A stretch of 64,000 nucleotides of DNA from Glutamicibacter sp. JC586 (GCF_009805585.1 NZ_VHIN01000009.1:186001-250000); one strand, 5' to 3'. Shown: positions 38,594 to 47,889, counted from the stretch's first letter. Numbers and translations: made by a program. The notes: generated from the letters alone by a model not told the origin.

Positions 38594-39589
38594 TTAGTAG
38601 ACCTCGACGGCCTTGGACTTCTGATCCTCGGTGAATTCGATGCCAACCTTTTTAGCAGCATCTTCATTCAAGTAGAGGTCCACCTGGGAGATGGTTTCTA
38701 CCGGTAGCTCGCCGGCTTTGGCCTCACCCTTGAGTAGTTTCACAGCCATGGTCGCGGTCTGTTCGCCCAACTTCTCGTAGTTAATACCGTAAGTGGCGGT
38801 GGCACCGCGCTTCACCGACTCACCGTCAGCGGAGATCACTGGAACCTTCTTTTTATCTGCAGTTTGCAGCAGACCCTCAAGCGCCGAAACCACGGCGTTG
38901 TCGGTCGGAACGTAGTAGGCGTCAACATCCAGCGAACCAGCAGCCTGCTGGACTTCACTCGATGCGGAGATCGCAGCCTTCTCTATGGTCAGGCCCAGAT
39001 CCTTGGCAGCGTCTTCGGCCATTTTGACCTGAACAGCTGAGTTAGTTTCACCCGAGGAGTAAACGATGCCGACTTTCTTGGCATCTGGCTTCAACTCCTT
39101 GAGCAGGGCCAACTGCTCGTCCACCGGATTCATGTCTGAGGTTCCGGTGACGTTGGCACCGGGCGCTTCATTTGAAGCAACCAATTTAGCAGCCACCGGA
39201 TCGGTCACTGCCGAGAACAGAACGGGAATCTTGGTGATGCTCTGGGCTACGGCCTGGGCCGATGGAGTGGCAACGGCCAACACGAGGTCAATGTCCGAGT
39301 CGGCTGCGAGCTTGCCCGCAATCGAGGTGTTGGTGGCCTGGTCAGCTTCGGCGTTGTTCTCGTCATAGGAAATCTTGTCGCCCGAATACCCGGCCTTTTC
39401 CATTCCGGACTTAAATCCGTCGACCACTGCGTCCAGTGATGGGTGCGAGACGTACTGTGCGATACCAATCTTTACTGGTCCGTCGCCAGCCGCCGAATCG
39501 CCTGATCCGTCGCTGCCGCCACAGGCGGTAAGTGCCAAGGCACTAGCTGCCACAACCGCTGCCAATTTCATTGCGGTGAAACTCTTCAT
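38594..39589 (-). CDS. ABC importer substrate-binding lipoprotein (PF04392/TrpX type)
   Basis: The protein has 331 residues. It has a lipoprotein signal peptide with lipobox LTAC (Cys near residue 22) followed by a flexible GGSDGSGDSAAGDG linker. The fold has two lobes, and the sequence KIGIAQYVSHPSLDAVVDGFK with later TKIPVLFSAVTDPVAAKLV matches ABC_sub_bind proteins, whose characterised members bind tryptophan or other aromatic amino acids. The ligand here is unproven. The ATG at 39589 has AAAGGG upstream; an in-frame TTG at 39604 is rejected. First gene of the three-gene importer operon. Confidence 0.92.
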   Translation of the reverse strand: MKSFTAMKLAAVVAASALALTACGGSDGSGDSAAGDGPVKIGIAQYVSHPSLDAVVDGFKSGMEKAGYSGDKISYDENNAEADQATNTSIAGKLAADSDIDLVLAVATPSAQAVAQSITKIPVLFSAVTDPVAAKLVASNEAPGANVTGTSDMNPVDEQLALLKELKPDAKKVGIVYSSGETNSAVQVKMAEDAAKDLGLTIEKAAISASSEVQQAAGSLDVDAYYVPTDNAVVSALEGLLQTADKKKVPVISADGESVKRGATATYGINYEKLGEQTATMAVKLLKGEAKAGELPVETISQVDLYLNEDAAKKVGIEFTEDQKSKAVEVY

Positions 39590-39988
39590 TGAAATCCCTT
39601 TCAAGTCCCCGAGGTGCGAGTGAAGTCATCGATCTAGCTGGTTGTTGGGGCTGCATGACCACAGGTGTTATGCATCCGGGAACTGCTCCAACACCGTCTC
39701 GATGATTACCCACGATCTTACATGTGAACGACCTCACCTTGCTCATCAGAAAGGCTGTTTAGCAGACGTTTTAATCTTGATTTCGATTTGAATGGACACT
39801 ATTTCATTCTGCGGGGACAAAATTGCTACGTTTTGTATTTTGTCACCACAAGTTGTCGACATTTACTTAGACGGTCTGAAAATTTGACTCGGCGTGATGC
39901 ATCATTTTTGACCCGCCTGGGACGCAGATTTCGTTCTCGGCTCGGCGGCCACCGGAATGTGCCGACCACGAATAGAATGGATTACATC
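39590..39988. other. ~400-bp divergent regulatory region between ABC importer and hrpA
   Basis: No gene is seen. The importer side (39600-39730) could fold as a structured 5' leader: GTGTTGG (near 39690) can pair with CCCCAACA (near 39645). The hrpA side (39760-39880) is clearly AT-rich (TTTTAATCTTGATTTCGATT and similar). On the minus strand TAAGAT (39716-39721) is a candidate -10 box, which would leave a leader of about 115 nt. I could not match a known riboswitch or T-box. Confidence 0.45.
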
Positions 39989-42900
39989 ATGGCGCTTAGC
40001 ATTACGTATCCAGAAGCCCTTCCCGTCTCGGCCCGTCGCACAGACATCCTTAAAGCAGTGCGCGAAAATCAGGTGGTTGTCATTGCCGGCGAAACCGGCT
40101 CGGGCAAAACCACCCAGCTGCCCAAGATGCTCATCGAGCTGGGTCTGGCTGAGAAGGGCATGATCGGGCATACCCAGCCTCGACGCCTAGCCGCACGGAC
40201 CGTGGCCGAACGTATCGCCGAGGAACTGGGGACACAGATCGGTGATGAGGTGGGCTTCCATGTGCGTTTCACTGGTGAGGTCTCACGCAATACCAAGCTC
40301 AAGGTCATGACCGACGGCATTTTGCTTGCCGAAATCCAGCGCGACCGTCTGCTGAAAAAGTACTCAGCGATCATCATCGATGAGGCCCACGAGCGCAGCT
40401 TGAATATCGACTTCCTGCTTGGCTACCTCAAACAGATCATGCCTCGGCGCCCAGACCTTAAGATCATCATCACTTCGGCTACCATCGACCCGCAGCGCTT
40501 CGCCGAGCATTTCGGTAAGAGCTTGCCCTCCGGTGAACTGCAGCCAGCACCAATTCTTGAAGTCTCCGGTCGCACGTTCCCGGTTGAACTGCGCTACCGG
40601 CCGCTACAGGCTGAAGCCGAGCTTGATGTCCAGGACGCGGACGAGAATTCACTGGAAGAAGAACGAGATCCGCTTGATGCGGTCACCGACGCGGTGAAAG
40701 AACTCAGCGGTGAAGCGCCGGGCGATATCCTGATCTTCTTCTCCGGAGAACGCGAAATCCGCGACGCCGCCGAAGCGCTGCGAGCCATGGTCACCGCCAA
40801 TAAACGCCTGCCACGCTACGAAGTCCTGCCGCTGTTTGCTCGCCTCTCGCTGGCCGAACAGCACCGAGTCTTCCATCCAGGAGGCAATCCGCGCATCATC
40901 TTGGCCACCAACGTGGCTGAAACATCGCTGACGGTACCGGGGATCAAGTACGTCGTCGATACCGGCACCGCGCGTATCTCGCGCTACTCGCACCGCACCA
41001 AGGTGCAACGGCTGCCCATCGAACGCGTCTCCCAGGCCAGCGCTAATCAGCGCTCGGGCCGTTGTGGTCGTGTGTCCGAGGGCATCGCTATCCGCCTGTA
41101 CGCAGAGTCGGACTATCAGGCGCGCCCCGAATTCACCGACCCCGAAATTCTGCGTACCAATCTGGCCAGTGTCATCTTGCAGATGATCTCCATGGGTGTT
41201 GTGTCTTCCGCAGCGGAAGTTGGGAAGTTCCCCTTCGTTCAGCCCCCGGAAGCCAAAGCCATCACCGATGGTGTGAACCTGCTACGAGAACTAGGTGCGC
41301 TGGAATCCAATAAGGCCGCCAAGCTCACCAGCATCGGTCGCAAACTAGCGCAGTTACCGTTGGATGTTCGCCTCGGGCGCATGATCGTTGAATCCGCCGA
41401 TCGCGGCGTGGCCAAGGAAGTGATGGTGCTCGCCGCCGGGCTGAGCATCCAAGATCCTCGCGAGCGGCCCAGCGAAGACACCGGAGCGCGCGAACGTGCG
41501 GTGGAACTGCACAAACGCTTCACCGACGAGAAATCCGACTTCATCGCCCTACTCAACCTGTGGGCCTACTTGCAAGAGCAGCAGAAGGAACTGTCCTCTT
41601 CGGCTTTCCGCCGGCTGTGCAAGGCAGAGCACATCAACTACCTGCGCGTGCGTGAGTGGCAGGATTTGTTCACCCAGTTGCGCCAGCTGGCCAAGCCCTT
41701 GGCAATCACCGTGGCTGCCGCCCCGATTGACCCTGCGGCCAATGAGGATCAAGTTCACAAGTCCTTGCTAGCCGGATTGCTCGGACACATCGGCTTCTAT
41801 GATGAACGCAAGCGCGATTACCTCGGTGCACGTGGGACCCGTTTTGCCATCTTCCCCGGCTCCGGTCTGTTCAAAAAGTCTCCGACCTGGATCATGTCCG
41901 CTGAGTTGGTAGAAACCTCGCGCTTATGGGCTCGGATGAACGCGGCCATCGCCCCCGAATGGGTCGAGGAGATCGCCCCTCATCTAGTCAAACGCACTCA
42001 CTCAGAGCCGCATTGGTCCAAACGTACCGGCTCAGTTATGGGCTATGAGAAGGTCACCCTTTTCGGCCTGCCGATCATCCCGCGCCGCCAGTTCCACTAC
42101 TGGCGTGTTGATCCAATTTTGGCACGCGAACTGTTCATTAGGCATGCCCTAGTTGAAGGCGATTGGCGAACCCACCACAAGTTCTTTGCTAAAAACCGGG
42201 CGCTGCTCGAAGAAGTTGAAGAGCTGGAAACTCGCATGCGCCGCCATGACCTGCGAATCTCCGATGAAGACCTGTTCACCTTCTATGATGCCCGCGTGGG
42301 CTCCGAAGTTTACTCCGAGCGGCACTTTGATCGTTGGTGGAAAAAGGCACGCGCTACCGACCCGTCGCTCTTGGATTTTGACCCCGAAGCACTCTTGGCC
42401 GACGGTGATTCCCTGGACGAGACTGACTTCCCTACAACCTGGCAACTAGGCAATATTCACCTGCCGCTGAGTTACGAATACAACCCTGCTGCCGGCGCTG
42501 GCGAGGGCGACGGGGTAAGCCTAAAGGTCCCCGTGGTCTTCCTGAACCAGTTGGATCCTGCCCGCTTTGCATGGCTGATCCCCGGGCTAAGACATGAGCT
42601 TCTCACTGCCCTGATTCGTTCGATGCCCAAGGCTGTACGAAAGAACTTTGTTCCCGCCCCGGATGTGGCTTCAAAAGCATTGGAGATGCTGGAGCAAGAC
42701 TTCGATCCAAGCACCGATGATTTAGCCGAATCCCTAGCTTTGGTCTTGCGACGGTTGCGTGGCATGGTGGTGGATCCAGCGGTCTTTGATTTCTCTGCGC
42801 TGCCAGCCCACCTACGCTTCGGGTTCACCGTCACCGATGCCTCGGGCAAGGTTCTGGGCCAAGGCGATGACTTGGCTGCACTGCAGTACAAGTTCGCCGC

Positions 42901-43936
42901 AGCCAATCGAGCCGCGCTAGCTAGTGGCGTGAACAGCCCCGGCAAACCTACCGCCCCTTCCTCCCCATCCGCCCCAGCCAAAAACAAGACCAAGAAGAGC
43001 GCCAAAGGTCCTGGCAATCAGTCCGCCGCCGGCGCATGGGATCAGCAGGCTCTGGATCATTGGCCACAGCTTGAATCTTCGGGTGATACCCTCGGGGACA
43101 CGTTGCCCACTAAGGTCACCACCACCGTGATGGGTCAAGAGATCACTGCGTTCCCGGGCCTTAATGACACGGGCTCGTTGGTCGACCTCACGGTATTCCG
43201 CAGCCAGGTGGAACGCGATGCGGCCCACCGTGCCGGTGTCATCCGATTGCTCATGCTGCGCCTACCATCGTCGGCAAAATTTGTGATTTCACACCTGAAG
43301 AATGCCGAAAAGCTGGTCTTCACGCAGAACCCACATGGATCGATCGACAAGCTCATCGCCGACTGCACTATGGCGGCCGTCGATCAGCTGGTTCCGGAGA
43401 AATTGCCGATGAACCGAGCCGACTTCGAGGCACTTTATGAAACTGTGCGCGCGGAGCAGATCGATACGGTCTTCACCATCACCGCTGTGGTAGCAAAGGT
43501 GTTCGGCTCGTCCACAAGAATCAACAAGGACCTGAAGAACACCAAGTCGTTGGCGATGTTTGCAGCTGTGACCGATATTCGCTCGCAACTGGAGCAGTTG
43601 ATTTATCCCGGCTTCATTGCTGCTACCGGTGCTGCAAACCTGATGCGTTTGCCTCGCTACATGCAGGGCATTGAGGTTCGTTTGGAGAAGCTTCGTGGCG
43701 GAGCTCTCACTCGTGATTCACAAGCCCTGGTTCTCATCCAGAAGTTGGAGGACGAATACGACACCGCGCTGAACAAGGTGCCTCAGGGTGCCCGCGTTCC
43801 GGCCATGTTGGCCCAGGTGAAGTGGATGCTGGAAGAAATGCGCATCTCGTTGTTCGCCCAAGAATTAGGCACCGCCTATTCGGTCAGCGAGAAGCGGATC
43901 CGGAAGGCGATGAAGGATGGGCTGGCTCAGCTATAA
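39989..43936 (+). CDS. hrpA: ATP-dependent RNA helicase HrpA
   Basis: The protein has 1315 residues. It is a DEAH/RHA helicase: Walker A GETGSGKTT (about residues 34-42), DEAH in IIIDEAHERSLNIDFLL, SAT in ITSATIDPQ, and motif VI QRSGRCGRVSEG. The HA2 and OB-like regions and the long DUF3418 C-terminal half then follow. In E. coli HrpA rescues stalled ribosomes. A Pro/Ser/Lys linker (PGKPTAPSSPSAPAKNKTKK) occurs near residue 995. I chose the ATG at 39989; the ATG at 39977 is an alternative. The 67-codon longer reading is not conserved-looking. The stop overlaps azlD by 6 bp, tail to tail. Confidence 0.95.
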   Translation: MALSITYPEALPVSARRTDILKAVRENQVVVIAGETGSGKTTQLPKMLIELGLAEKGMIGHTQPRRLAARTVAERIAEELGTQIGDEVGFHVRFTGEVSRNTKLKVMTDGILLAEIQRDRLLKKYSAIIIDEAHERSLNIDFLLGYLKQIMPRRPDLKIIITSATIDPQRFAEHFGKSLPSGELQPAPILEVSGRTFPVELRYRPLQAEAELDVQDADENSLEEERDPLDAVTDAVKELSGEAPGDILIFFSGEREIRDAAEALRAMVTANKRLPRYEVLPLFARLSLAEQHRVFHPGGNPRIILATNVAETSLTVPGIKYVVDTGTARISRYSHRTKVQRLPIERVSQASANQRSGRCGRVSEGIAIRLYAESDYQARPEFTDPEILRTNLASVILQMISMGVVSSAAEVGKFPFVQPPEAKAITDGVNLLRELGALESNKAAKLTSIGRKLAQLPLDVRLGRMIVESADRGVAKEVMVLAAGLSIQDPRERPSEDTGARERAVELHKRFTDEKSDFIALLNLWAYLQEQQKELSSSAFRRLCKAEHINYLRVREWQDLFTQLRQLAKPLAITVAAAPIDPAANEDQVHKSLLAGLLGHIGFYDERKRDYLGARGTRFAIFPGSGLFKKSPTWIMSAELVETSRLWARMNAAIAPEWVEEIAPHLVKRTHSEPHWSKRTGSVMGYEKVTLFGLPIIPRRQFHYWRVDPILARELFIRHALVEGDWRTHHKFFAKNRALLEEVEELETRMRRHDLRISDEDLFTFYDARVGSEVYSERHFDRWWKKARATDPSLLDFDPEALLADGDSLDETDFPTTWQLGNIHLPLSYEYNPAAGAGEGDGVSLKVPVVFLNQLDPARFAWLIPGLRHELLTALIRSMPKAVRKNFVPAPDVASKALEMLEQDFDPSTDDLAESLALVLRRLRGMVVDPAVFDFSALPAHLRFGFTVTDASGKVLGQGDDLAALQYKFAAANRAALASGVNSPGKPTAPSSPSAPAKNKTKKSAKGPGNQSAAGAWDQQALDHWPQLESSGDTLGDTLPTKVTTTVMGQEITAFPGLNDTGSLVDLTVFRSQVERDAAHRAGVIRLLMLRLPSSAKFVISHLKNAEKLVFTQNPHGSIDKLIADCTMAAVDQLVPEKLPMNRADFEALYETVRAEQIDTVFTITAVVAKVFGSSTRINKDLKNTKSLAMFAAVTDIRSQLEQLIYPGFIAATGAANLMRLPRYMQGIEVRLEKLRGGALTRDSQALVLIQKLEDEYDTALNKVPQGARVPAMLAQVKWMLEEMRISLFAQELGTAYSVSEKRIRKAMKDGLAQL

Positions 43937-44254
43937 GGGCCAGCTAAGGATCCCGACGTAAACGGCGGTGCCGGCCAGGACGCTGAGCACGGCGTTGGAC
44001 TTGAATAGGTGCAAGACCACCGTTGTCGTCAGCGCCACCGCTACCGGCCAAGCCACATTTGGGTTCAAGACGTCTTGTGGGATAGTGGAAGCGGCCAGCA
44101 CGATCATAATTCCCAGAGGCATGCGTTGGGCTAGATAGTTGATCAAGTCACTGCGACGTAGCGCCTTGATGAAGGCGAACGGCAATGCCCGCAGACCGAA
44201 GGTCACCAAGGCACTGAGCGCAATCGCCGAAAATAGGTAGAGATTATTCGCCAT
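43931..44254 (-). CDS. azlD: AzlD-family branched-chain amino acid export subunit
   Basis: The protein has 107 residues and four short helices. It has the AzlD family pattern (LFSAIALSALVTFGLRALPFAFIKALRRSDLINYLAQRMPLGIMIVLAAS). AzlD pairs with AzlC to export branched-chain amino acids or analogues. Its start overlaps the azlC stop by 11 bp, so translation is coupled. It converges with hrpA, overlapping by 6 bp and leaving no room for a terminator. Confidence 0.9.
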   Translation of the reverse strand: MANNLYLFSAIALSALVTFGLRALPFAFIKALRRSDLINYLAQRMPLGIMIVLAASTIPQDVLNPNVAWPVAVALTTTVVLHLFKSNAVLSVLAGTAVYVGILSWPL

Positions 44255-44993
44255 GTTGCCCCTCCTTTACAGAGCGGTGTTTGCGCACCAGATACAGCGC
44301 CGAAAGCCCGAGTAGATACATTAGCATCGCCACTACCATCATGCTTTGTGGAGCGATCAGATTGGCCACTACGACACTAAGCAACGCCAGCATAGTGAGC
44401 GGCACACTTTGGTACTCCTTGTAGGCCTCGATCGACAAAACAACAAACAAAGCGGTCACTGCGAATTCGAGTCCTTTGACGGAATCTGGGATCAGGCCCC
44501 CGAGCAGTGCACCGGCGAACACGCTGAGGATCCAACTGGCATGAAACAAACTTTGGATGCTCAGAATTCGGATAGCGCTGTAGTTCCTGCGTTCAGCATG
44601 CAGGGTGAGTGCGTATGCTTCATCGGTCAGCGCAAACATGCTATAGATTTTTGCCCCTTTGTGCCTCACCCGATGCAGGGGAAAAGAAATCGCATAGAAC
44701 ACATGCCTAAAGTTGACCAGCAACGTGGTCAGCGCGATGTGCGAAAGAGGAGCTACCGCAACGACGAGGCCAATCAATAGAAATTCCAGCGAGCCTGCGA
44801 AGACCAAACCGGCAAGTAATGGTGCAGACCACCAAGGCAGCCCCACTCGTACCAAGAGCACGCCCAGGGCCAGTCCCAACGGAACTACTGCAACGGCCGC
44901 CGGCAATACATTTTTGGCTCCCAAGCGCACCTGGTACCAGCGATTATCACCCACCTCGTGAACCGCTTCTTTAATTGCTAGATTTTCTGCCAT
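44244..44993 (-). CDS. azlC: AzlC-family branched-chain amino acid exporter
   Basis: The protein has 249 residues and seven or eight helices. The AzlC/BrnF block (GAKNVLPAAVAVVPLGLALGVLLVRVGLPWWSAPLLAGLVFAGSLEFLLIGL) and NFRHVFYAIS are plain. With AzlD it forms a secondary exporter known as BrnFE in Corynebacterium (Ile, Leu, Val, Met). A TAAAAT box lies 6 nt before the ATG, so the mRNA is probably leaderless. It is divergent from an Lrp-type regulator, exactly as brnFE is divergent from lrp in Corynebacterium, which supports regulation by intracellular branched-chain amino acids. Confidence 0.92.
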   Translation of the reverse strand: MAENLAIKEAVHEVGDNRWYQVRLGAKNVLPAAVAVVPLGLALGVLLVRVGLPWWSAPLLAGLVFAGSLEFLLIGLVVAVAPLSHIALTTLLVNFRHVFYAISFPLHRVRHKGAKIYSMFALTDEAYALTLHAERRNYSAIRILSIQSLFHASWILSVFAGALLGGLIPDSVKGLEFAVTALFVVLSIEAYKEYQSVPLTMLALLSVVVANLIAPQSMMVVAMLMYLLGLSALYLVRKHRSVKEGQHGE

Positions 44994-45074
44994 GAAGCAA
45001 TTTTAGGTATAAAATGACCAAATATGATTGCCAATTGACGCGAGGAATGGCTCAAGATCGGCAATAATAGGAAC
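44994..45074. promoter_or_regulatory. Divergent azlC / lrp promoter region
   Basis: 81 bp separate the two starts. On the minus strand TAAAAT (45000-45005) ends 6 nt before azlC. AT-rich half-sites (GCAAT at 44997-45001 and ATTGC at 45027-45031) form a spaced inverted repeat suitable for an Lrp-type protein. TTGACG (45036-45041) may be a -35 element for the regulator gene. Confidence 0.5.
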
Positions 45075-45509
45075 ATGGATGATCTCGATCGAGCAATTAT
45101 TGCCGAGCTGGAAAAAGACGCTCGAATCAGCAACTTGGAACTATCTCGTAGGGTTGGGCTCACACCCGCCCCGTGCCTGCGCCGCGTACAAAAGCTAGAG
45201 TCCGAGGCCATTATCAGCGGCTACAAGGCAATCATTAACCCCAAGGCCTACGGCCGCGGGTTCGAGGTGACCGTAGCCATTGACGTCGAGATGAACAACG
45301 AGCACAGCCTCGATGAGTTTGAGACGGCCGTGCACAACGTCGAAGGTGTTACCGAAATTCGCCGGCTCTACGGACAGCCAGACTACTTTCTAAGAATTCA
45401 GGTTGCCGACGCCGAAGCCTACGACCGAGACCTCATTCCGAAACTGACTGCGCTTCCCGCAGTACGACGGGTCACCTCTCATATGACCATGCGCCGAGTC
45501 AAAGGTTAA
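45075..45509 (+). CDS. lrp: Lrp/AsnC-family transcriptional regulator
   Basis: The protein has 144 residues. The N-terminal winged helix-turn-helix (LDRAIIAELEKDARISNLELSRRVGLTPAPCLRRVQKLE) is followed by a RAM domain (FEVTVAIDVEMNNEHSLDEFETAV...VTEIRRLYGQPDYFLRIQVAD) that binds amino acids and drives oligomerisation. Being divergent to azlCD, it most likely activates the exporter when branched-chain amino acids or Met accumulate. Its end overlaps the convergent unknown gene by 4 bp. Confidence 0.93.
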   Translation: MDDLDRAIIAELEKDARISNLELSRRVGLTPAPCLRRVQKLESEAIISGYKAIINPKAYGRGFEVTVAIDVEMNNEHSLDEFETAVHNVEGVTEIRRLYGQPDYFLRIQVADAEAYDRDLIPKLTALPAVRRVTSHMTMRRVKG

Positions 45510-45886
45510 GGAACCACCGGGGTCGCGAGGACTTGGAACTCGTCTTCGTAGACGATGCGCCCCGGATGATCGCTTTCTAGTTTCTCCCACGGCACTTGGT
45601 GCGCGTCGAGCAACACCAAATATTGCTCAACGCGCTCTAGTAGATGCCGGGCACTGCTTTTGAACCAGGCTACTGCCCCAGGGTTGATCTGGTGATCGTA
45701 GACATCTGGATACCGATCGCTCGGATCGGGATAAGCCTCGTTGTACCAGTCGTTCCCGGTTCGCCATACGACCTGCTGGGTGGCGCTGAACTTTCCATCG
45801 CGACCAAGGACATTGGCCAACCCAAAAATCCCGGGGTGCACCCCACGCGAATTGGGCCGAGTCGACTGGTACCTTACAAATTTCAC
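45506..45886 (-). CDS. Conserved hypothetical protein
   Basis: The protein has 126 residues, soluble, with no signal peptide. It is rich in Trp, Tyr and charged residues. The middle block (INPGAVAWFKSSARHLLERVEQYLVLLDAH) is helical, and the end (PGRIVYEDEFQVLATPVVP) is strand-like. I do not recognise a family. It starts with GTG at 45886, only 6 bp after the HIT gene stop, so it is the last gene of the MBL-sulfurtransferase-HIT-unknown run and may share their process. Confidence 0.7.
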   Translation of the reverse strand: MKFVRYQSTRPNSRGVHPGIFGLANVLGRDGKFSATQQVVWRTGNDWYNEAYPDPSDRYPDVYDHQINPGAVAWFKSSARHLLERVEQYLVLLDAHQVPWEKLESDHPGRIVYEDEFQVLATPVVP

Positions 45887-45892
45887 CTACTG

Positions 45893-46321
45893 CTAATCCT
45901 GCGGCACAAATTCGCCGTGCCCGTCAGCAACCAATCCTTCACGCAAGCGCTGCGCGTTGCGATCCATGGTTGCCGGGTCGGGGTTCTCGCTCGCGTTGGA
46001 TAGATCAAAGTCCGCCAGCGAATTAGTGGGCCAGACGTGCACATGCAGATGCGGCACTTCAAAACCTGCGATCATTAAGCCCGCACGCTGCGCCTCAAAT
46101 ACTCGCTTCTGGGTCTGTCCAATCTTTCTGGCGACCAAGGTCAGGTGAGTGACTAGCTCTTCGGAGGCGTCGGTGAACTCATCCACTTCCTCACGAGGCA
46201 CCACGAGGGTGTGCCCGTCGGAGAGCGGACCAATGGACAAGAAAGCCACACAGGTCTCGTCTTGCCACACGAAGCGTCCCGGAATCTGACCATCAATAAT
46301 CTTGCTGAACAGCGTACTCAT
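45893..46321 (-). CDS. HIT family protein (nucleotide hydrolase/transferase)
   Basis: The protein has 142 residues. The histidine triad is HLHVHVWP (near residues 96-103), and the N-terminus has FSKIIDGQIPGRFVWQDETCVAFLSIGPLSDGHTLVVPREEV, typical of Hint/HIT hydrolases acting on nucleoside phosphoramidates or dinucleotides. The exact substrate is unknown. It follows the sulfurtransferase gene by 24 bp, with GAAAGG as ribosome site. Confidence 0.93.
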   Translation of the reverse strand: MSTLFSKIIDGQIPGRFVWQDETCVAFLSIGPLSDGHTLVVPREEVDEFTDASEELVTHLTLVARKIGQTQKRVFEAQRAGLMIAGFEVPHLHVHVWPTNSLADFDLSNASENPDPATMDRNAQRLREGLVADGHGEFVPQD

Positions 46322-46345
46322 TGCTGCCTTTCTTTTGCGAAAATT

Positions 46346-47182
46346 CTAGTTTCGATGCTTTTCGTCGCTGGTTGCCACCGGCGCTTGCGGGTAGGAACAG
46401 TATTCTGACCAGCTGCCCGGATAGAGCCCGAGTTCAATACCCGCACTGGCCGCGGCGAGCACCTGATGGGCAGCCGTAATACCCGAGCCACAATAAGCCG
46501 CCGAGCCCTGTTGCTGCACTCCCAACTTGGTGAAACGTGCCAGCAGTTCTTCGCTACTGCGGAAGTTGGCCTGCGCGTCCAAATTATCGGTGGTCGGCCG
46601 ATTCACAGCACCCGGAATATGGCCTGCGACCGGATCGATCGGTTCTTCAATTCCCAGATAGCGTGCGGTGGCTCGGGAATCGATCAATACCCCGGTCAGC
46701 GTGCCTAATTCGTCAAATTCCACCACCGACATGCGCCCCCAAGATAGTGCTACGGTTCCAGGTTGAGCCGTTTCAGGGCCAGTGGCAAGTTGATACCCGG
46801 CACGCTTCCAGGCCTCTAAACCGCCATCAAGCACCTGAACATTTTCGAACCCTGCATGACGCAATAGCCACCAAGCCCGAGCCGCTGCCAGCGCACCGGA
46901 ATCGTCGTAGACCACGACCGAGCTGCCGGCACTTATCCCCCAACTTTGCGCAGCAGCCTCAAATTCTGCTGGCAGTGGCAAGGGGTGGCGCCCGGTGTGC
47001 TTCCCCACGCTGCCCGAGAGCTGGGATTCCAGGTCTACAAAGGCTGCGCCCGGAATATGACCTTCCCGATACTGTGCTTCTCCATCGTCGCGACCTAGAA
47101 CCCAACGAACATCCAACAGCACCAACGAGTCGTCCTCGCGCACAAGACTTTCTAGGTCCGCAACGGAAATCAATGGGTTCAT
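46346..47182 (-). CDS. Sulfurtransferase, two-domain rhodanese
   Basis: The protein has 278 residues and two rhodanese domains. The C-terminal domain holds the active cysteine in AAYCGSGITAAHQ; CGSG(I/V)T is typical of 3-mercaptopyruvate-type enzymes, while thiosulfate rhodaneses usually show CRKGVT. The N-terminal domain (VLLDVRWVLGRDDGEAQYREGHIPGAAFVDLE) is inactive. The start is the ATG at 47182, with GAGG 8 nt upstream; a GTG at 47188 would overlap the preceding stop. Confidence 0.93.
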   Translation of the reverse strand: MNPLISVADLESLVREDDSLVLLDVRWVLGRDDGEAQYREGHIPGAAFVDLESQLSGSVGKHTGRHPLPLPAEFEAAAQSWGISAGSSVVVYDDSGALAAARAWWLLRHAGFENVQVLDGGLEAWKRAGYQLATGPETAQPGTVALSWGRMSVVEFDELGTLTGVLIDSRATARYLGIEEPIDPVAGHIPGAVNRPTTDNLDAQANFRSSEELLARFTKLGVQQQGSAAYCGSGITAAHQVLAAASAGIELGLYPGSWSEYCSYPQAPVATSDEKHRN

Positions 47183-47187
47183 GTGCA

Positions 47188-47883
47188 CTACCTCGCTAGG
47201 AGTTCTTCAACCTTGTATTCATTACCTACCACTAACCGCTGATATGAGCTGCCCGCACTCTGCCCGATAGTGCCAAGCTGGCGGTCGAACAGTCCGACGC
47301 CAGTTTCGTTGAGCAGTCCATCGTGGATCGGAACCCAGGTGGTCGCGTTAACCGCCACCGCAAAGTCGGCAGCTTCGGACATCTTGCCCCACGGTGCCAT
47401 CACCGGCAGTAGCAAGAGATCAACCGGCACGTCCACCGGCACTTGATAGCTATCCCCCGGATGGAAGACGATCGGCTGGCCAACGGCCCGATCACCGAGC
47501 ACGTAGCCCACATTGGCCACCAGATCGATGGAGCGGTGGATCGTTGCATGAGTACCGCCTACCGCGCGTACTCGAATCCCACCGACGATGAAGTCGGCGC
47601 CGGCGCACACCTGGTGCACCTGTGAAGCGGTGGCCGCGGGGAGTTTCTCGCGCAGAGTCTTGACCAATGCCAAAGGCGCGTAAACTTCCAACACCGGGTT
47701 GGCGAGCAACGCCTCGACGATGGCTTGCGGGTGGGCATGGTCCATATGTTCGTGAGTGATCAGCACCGCCGACTTTCTCTCGAACGCCCCAGTCAGATCC
47801 GAGAAACCGCCTGGATCCAGCAGCAGAGAACCGTCGATGGTACTCAGCTCAATACACGAATGGCCCCTAGTTTTGATGCGCAT
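47188..47883 (-). CDS. MBL-fold metal-dependent hydrolase (UlaG-like)
   Basis: The protein has 231 residues. The metallo-beta-lactamase motif THEHMDHAHPQA is present with a later His (GGTHATIH) and Asp (HPGDSYQVPVDVPVDLLLLPVMAPWGKM). This matches the COG2220/UlaG-like class whose substrates are mostly unknown. A TAGGGT box lies 6 nt before the ATG, so the mRNA is probably leaderless. It heads the four-gene run that continues with the sulfurtransferase; a link to sulfur or thioester chemistry is speculation. Confidence 0.92.
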   Translation of the reverse strand: MRIKTRGHSCIELSTIDGSLLLDPGGFSDLTGAFERKSAVLITHEHMDHAHPQAIVEALLANPVLEVYAPLALVKTLREKLPAATASQVHQVCAGADFIVGGIRVRAVGGTHATIHRSIDLVANVGYVLGDRAVGQPIVFHPGDSYQVPVDVPVDLLLLPVMAPWGKMSEAADFAVAVNATTWVPIHDGLLNETGVGLFDRQLGTIGQSAGSSYQRLVVGNEYKVEELLAR

Positions 47884-47889
47884 ATCTTT

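Noticed and set aside
39605-39730. T-box riboswitch before the TrpX-like importer
   Set aside because: The T-box consensus and a specifier loop with downstream terminator could not be found by eye.
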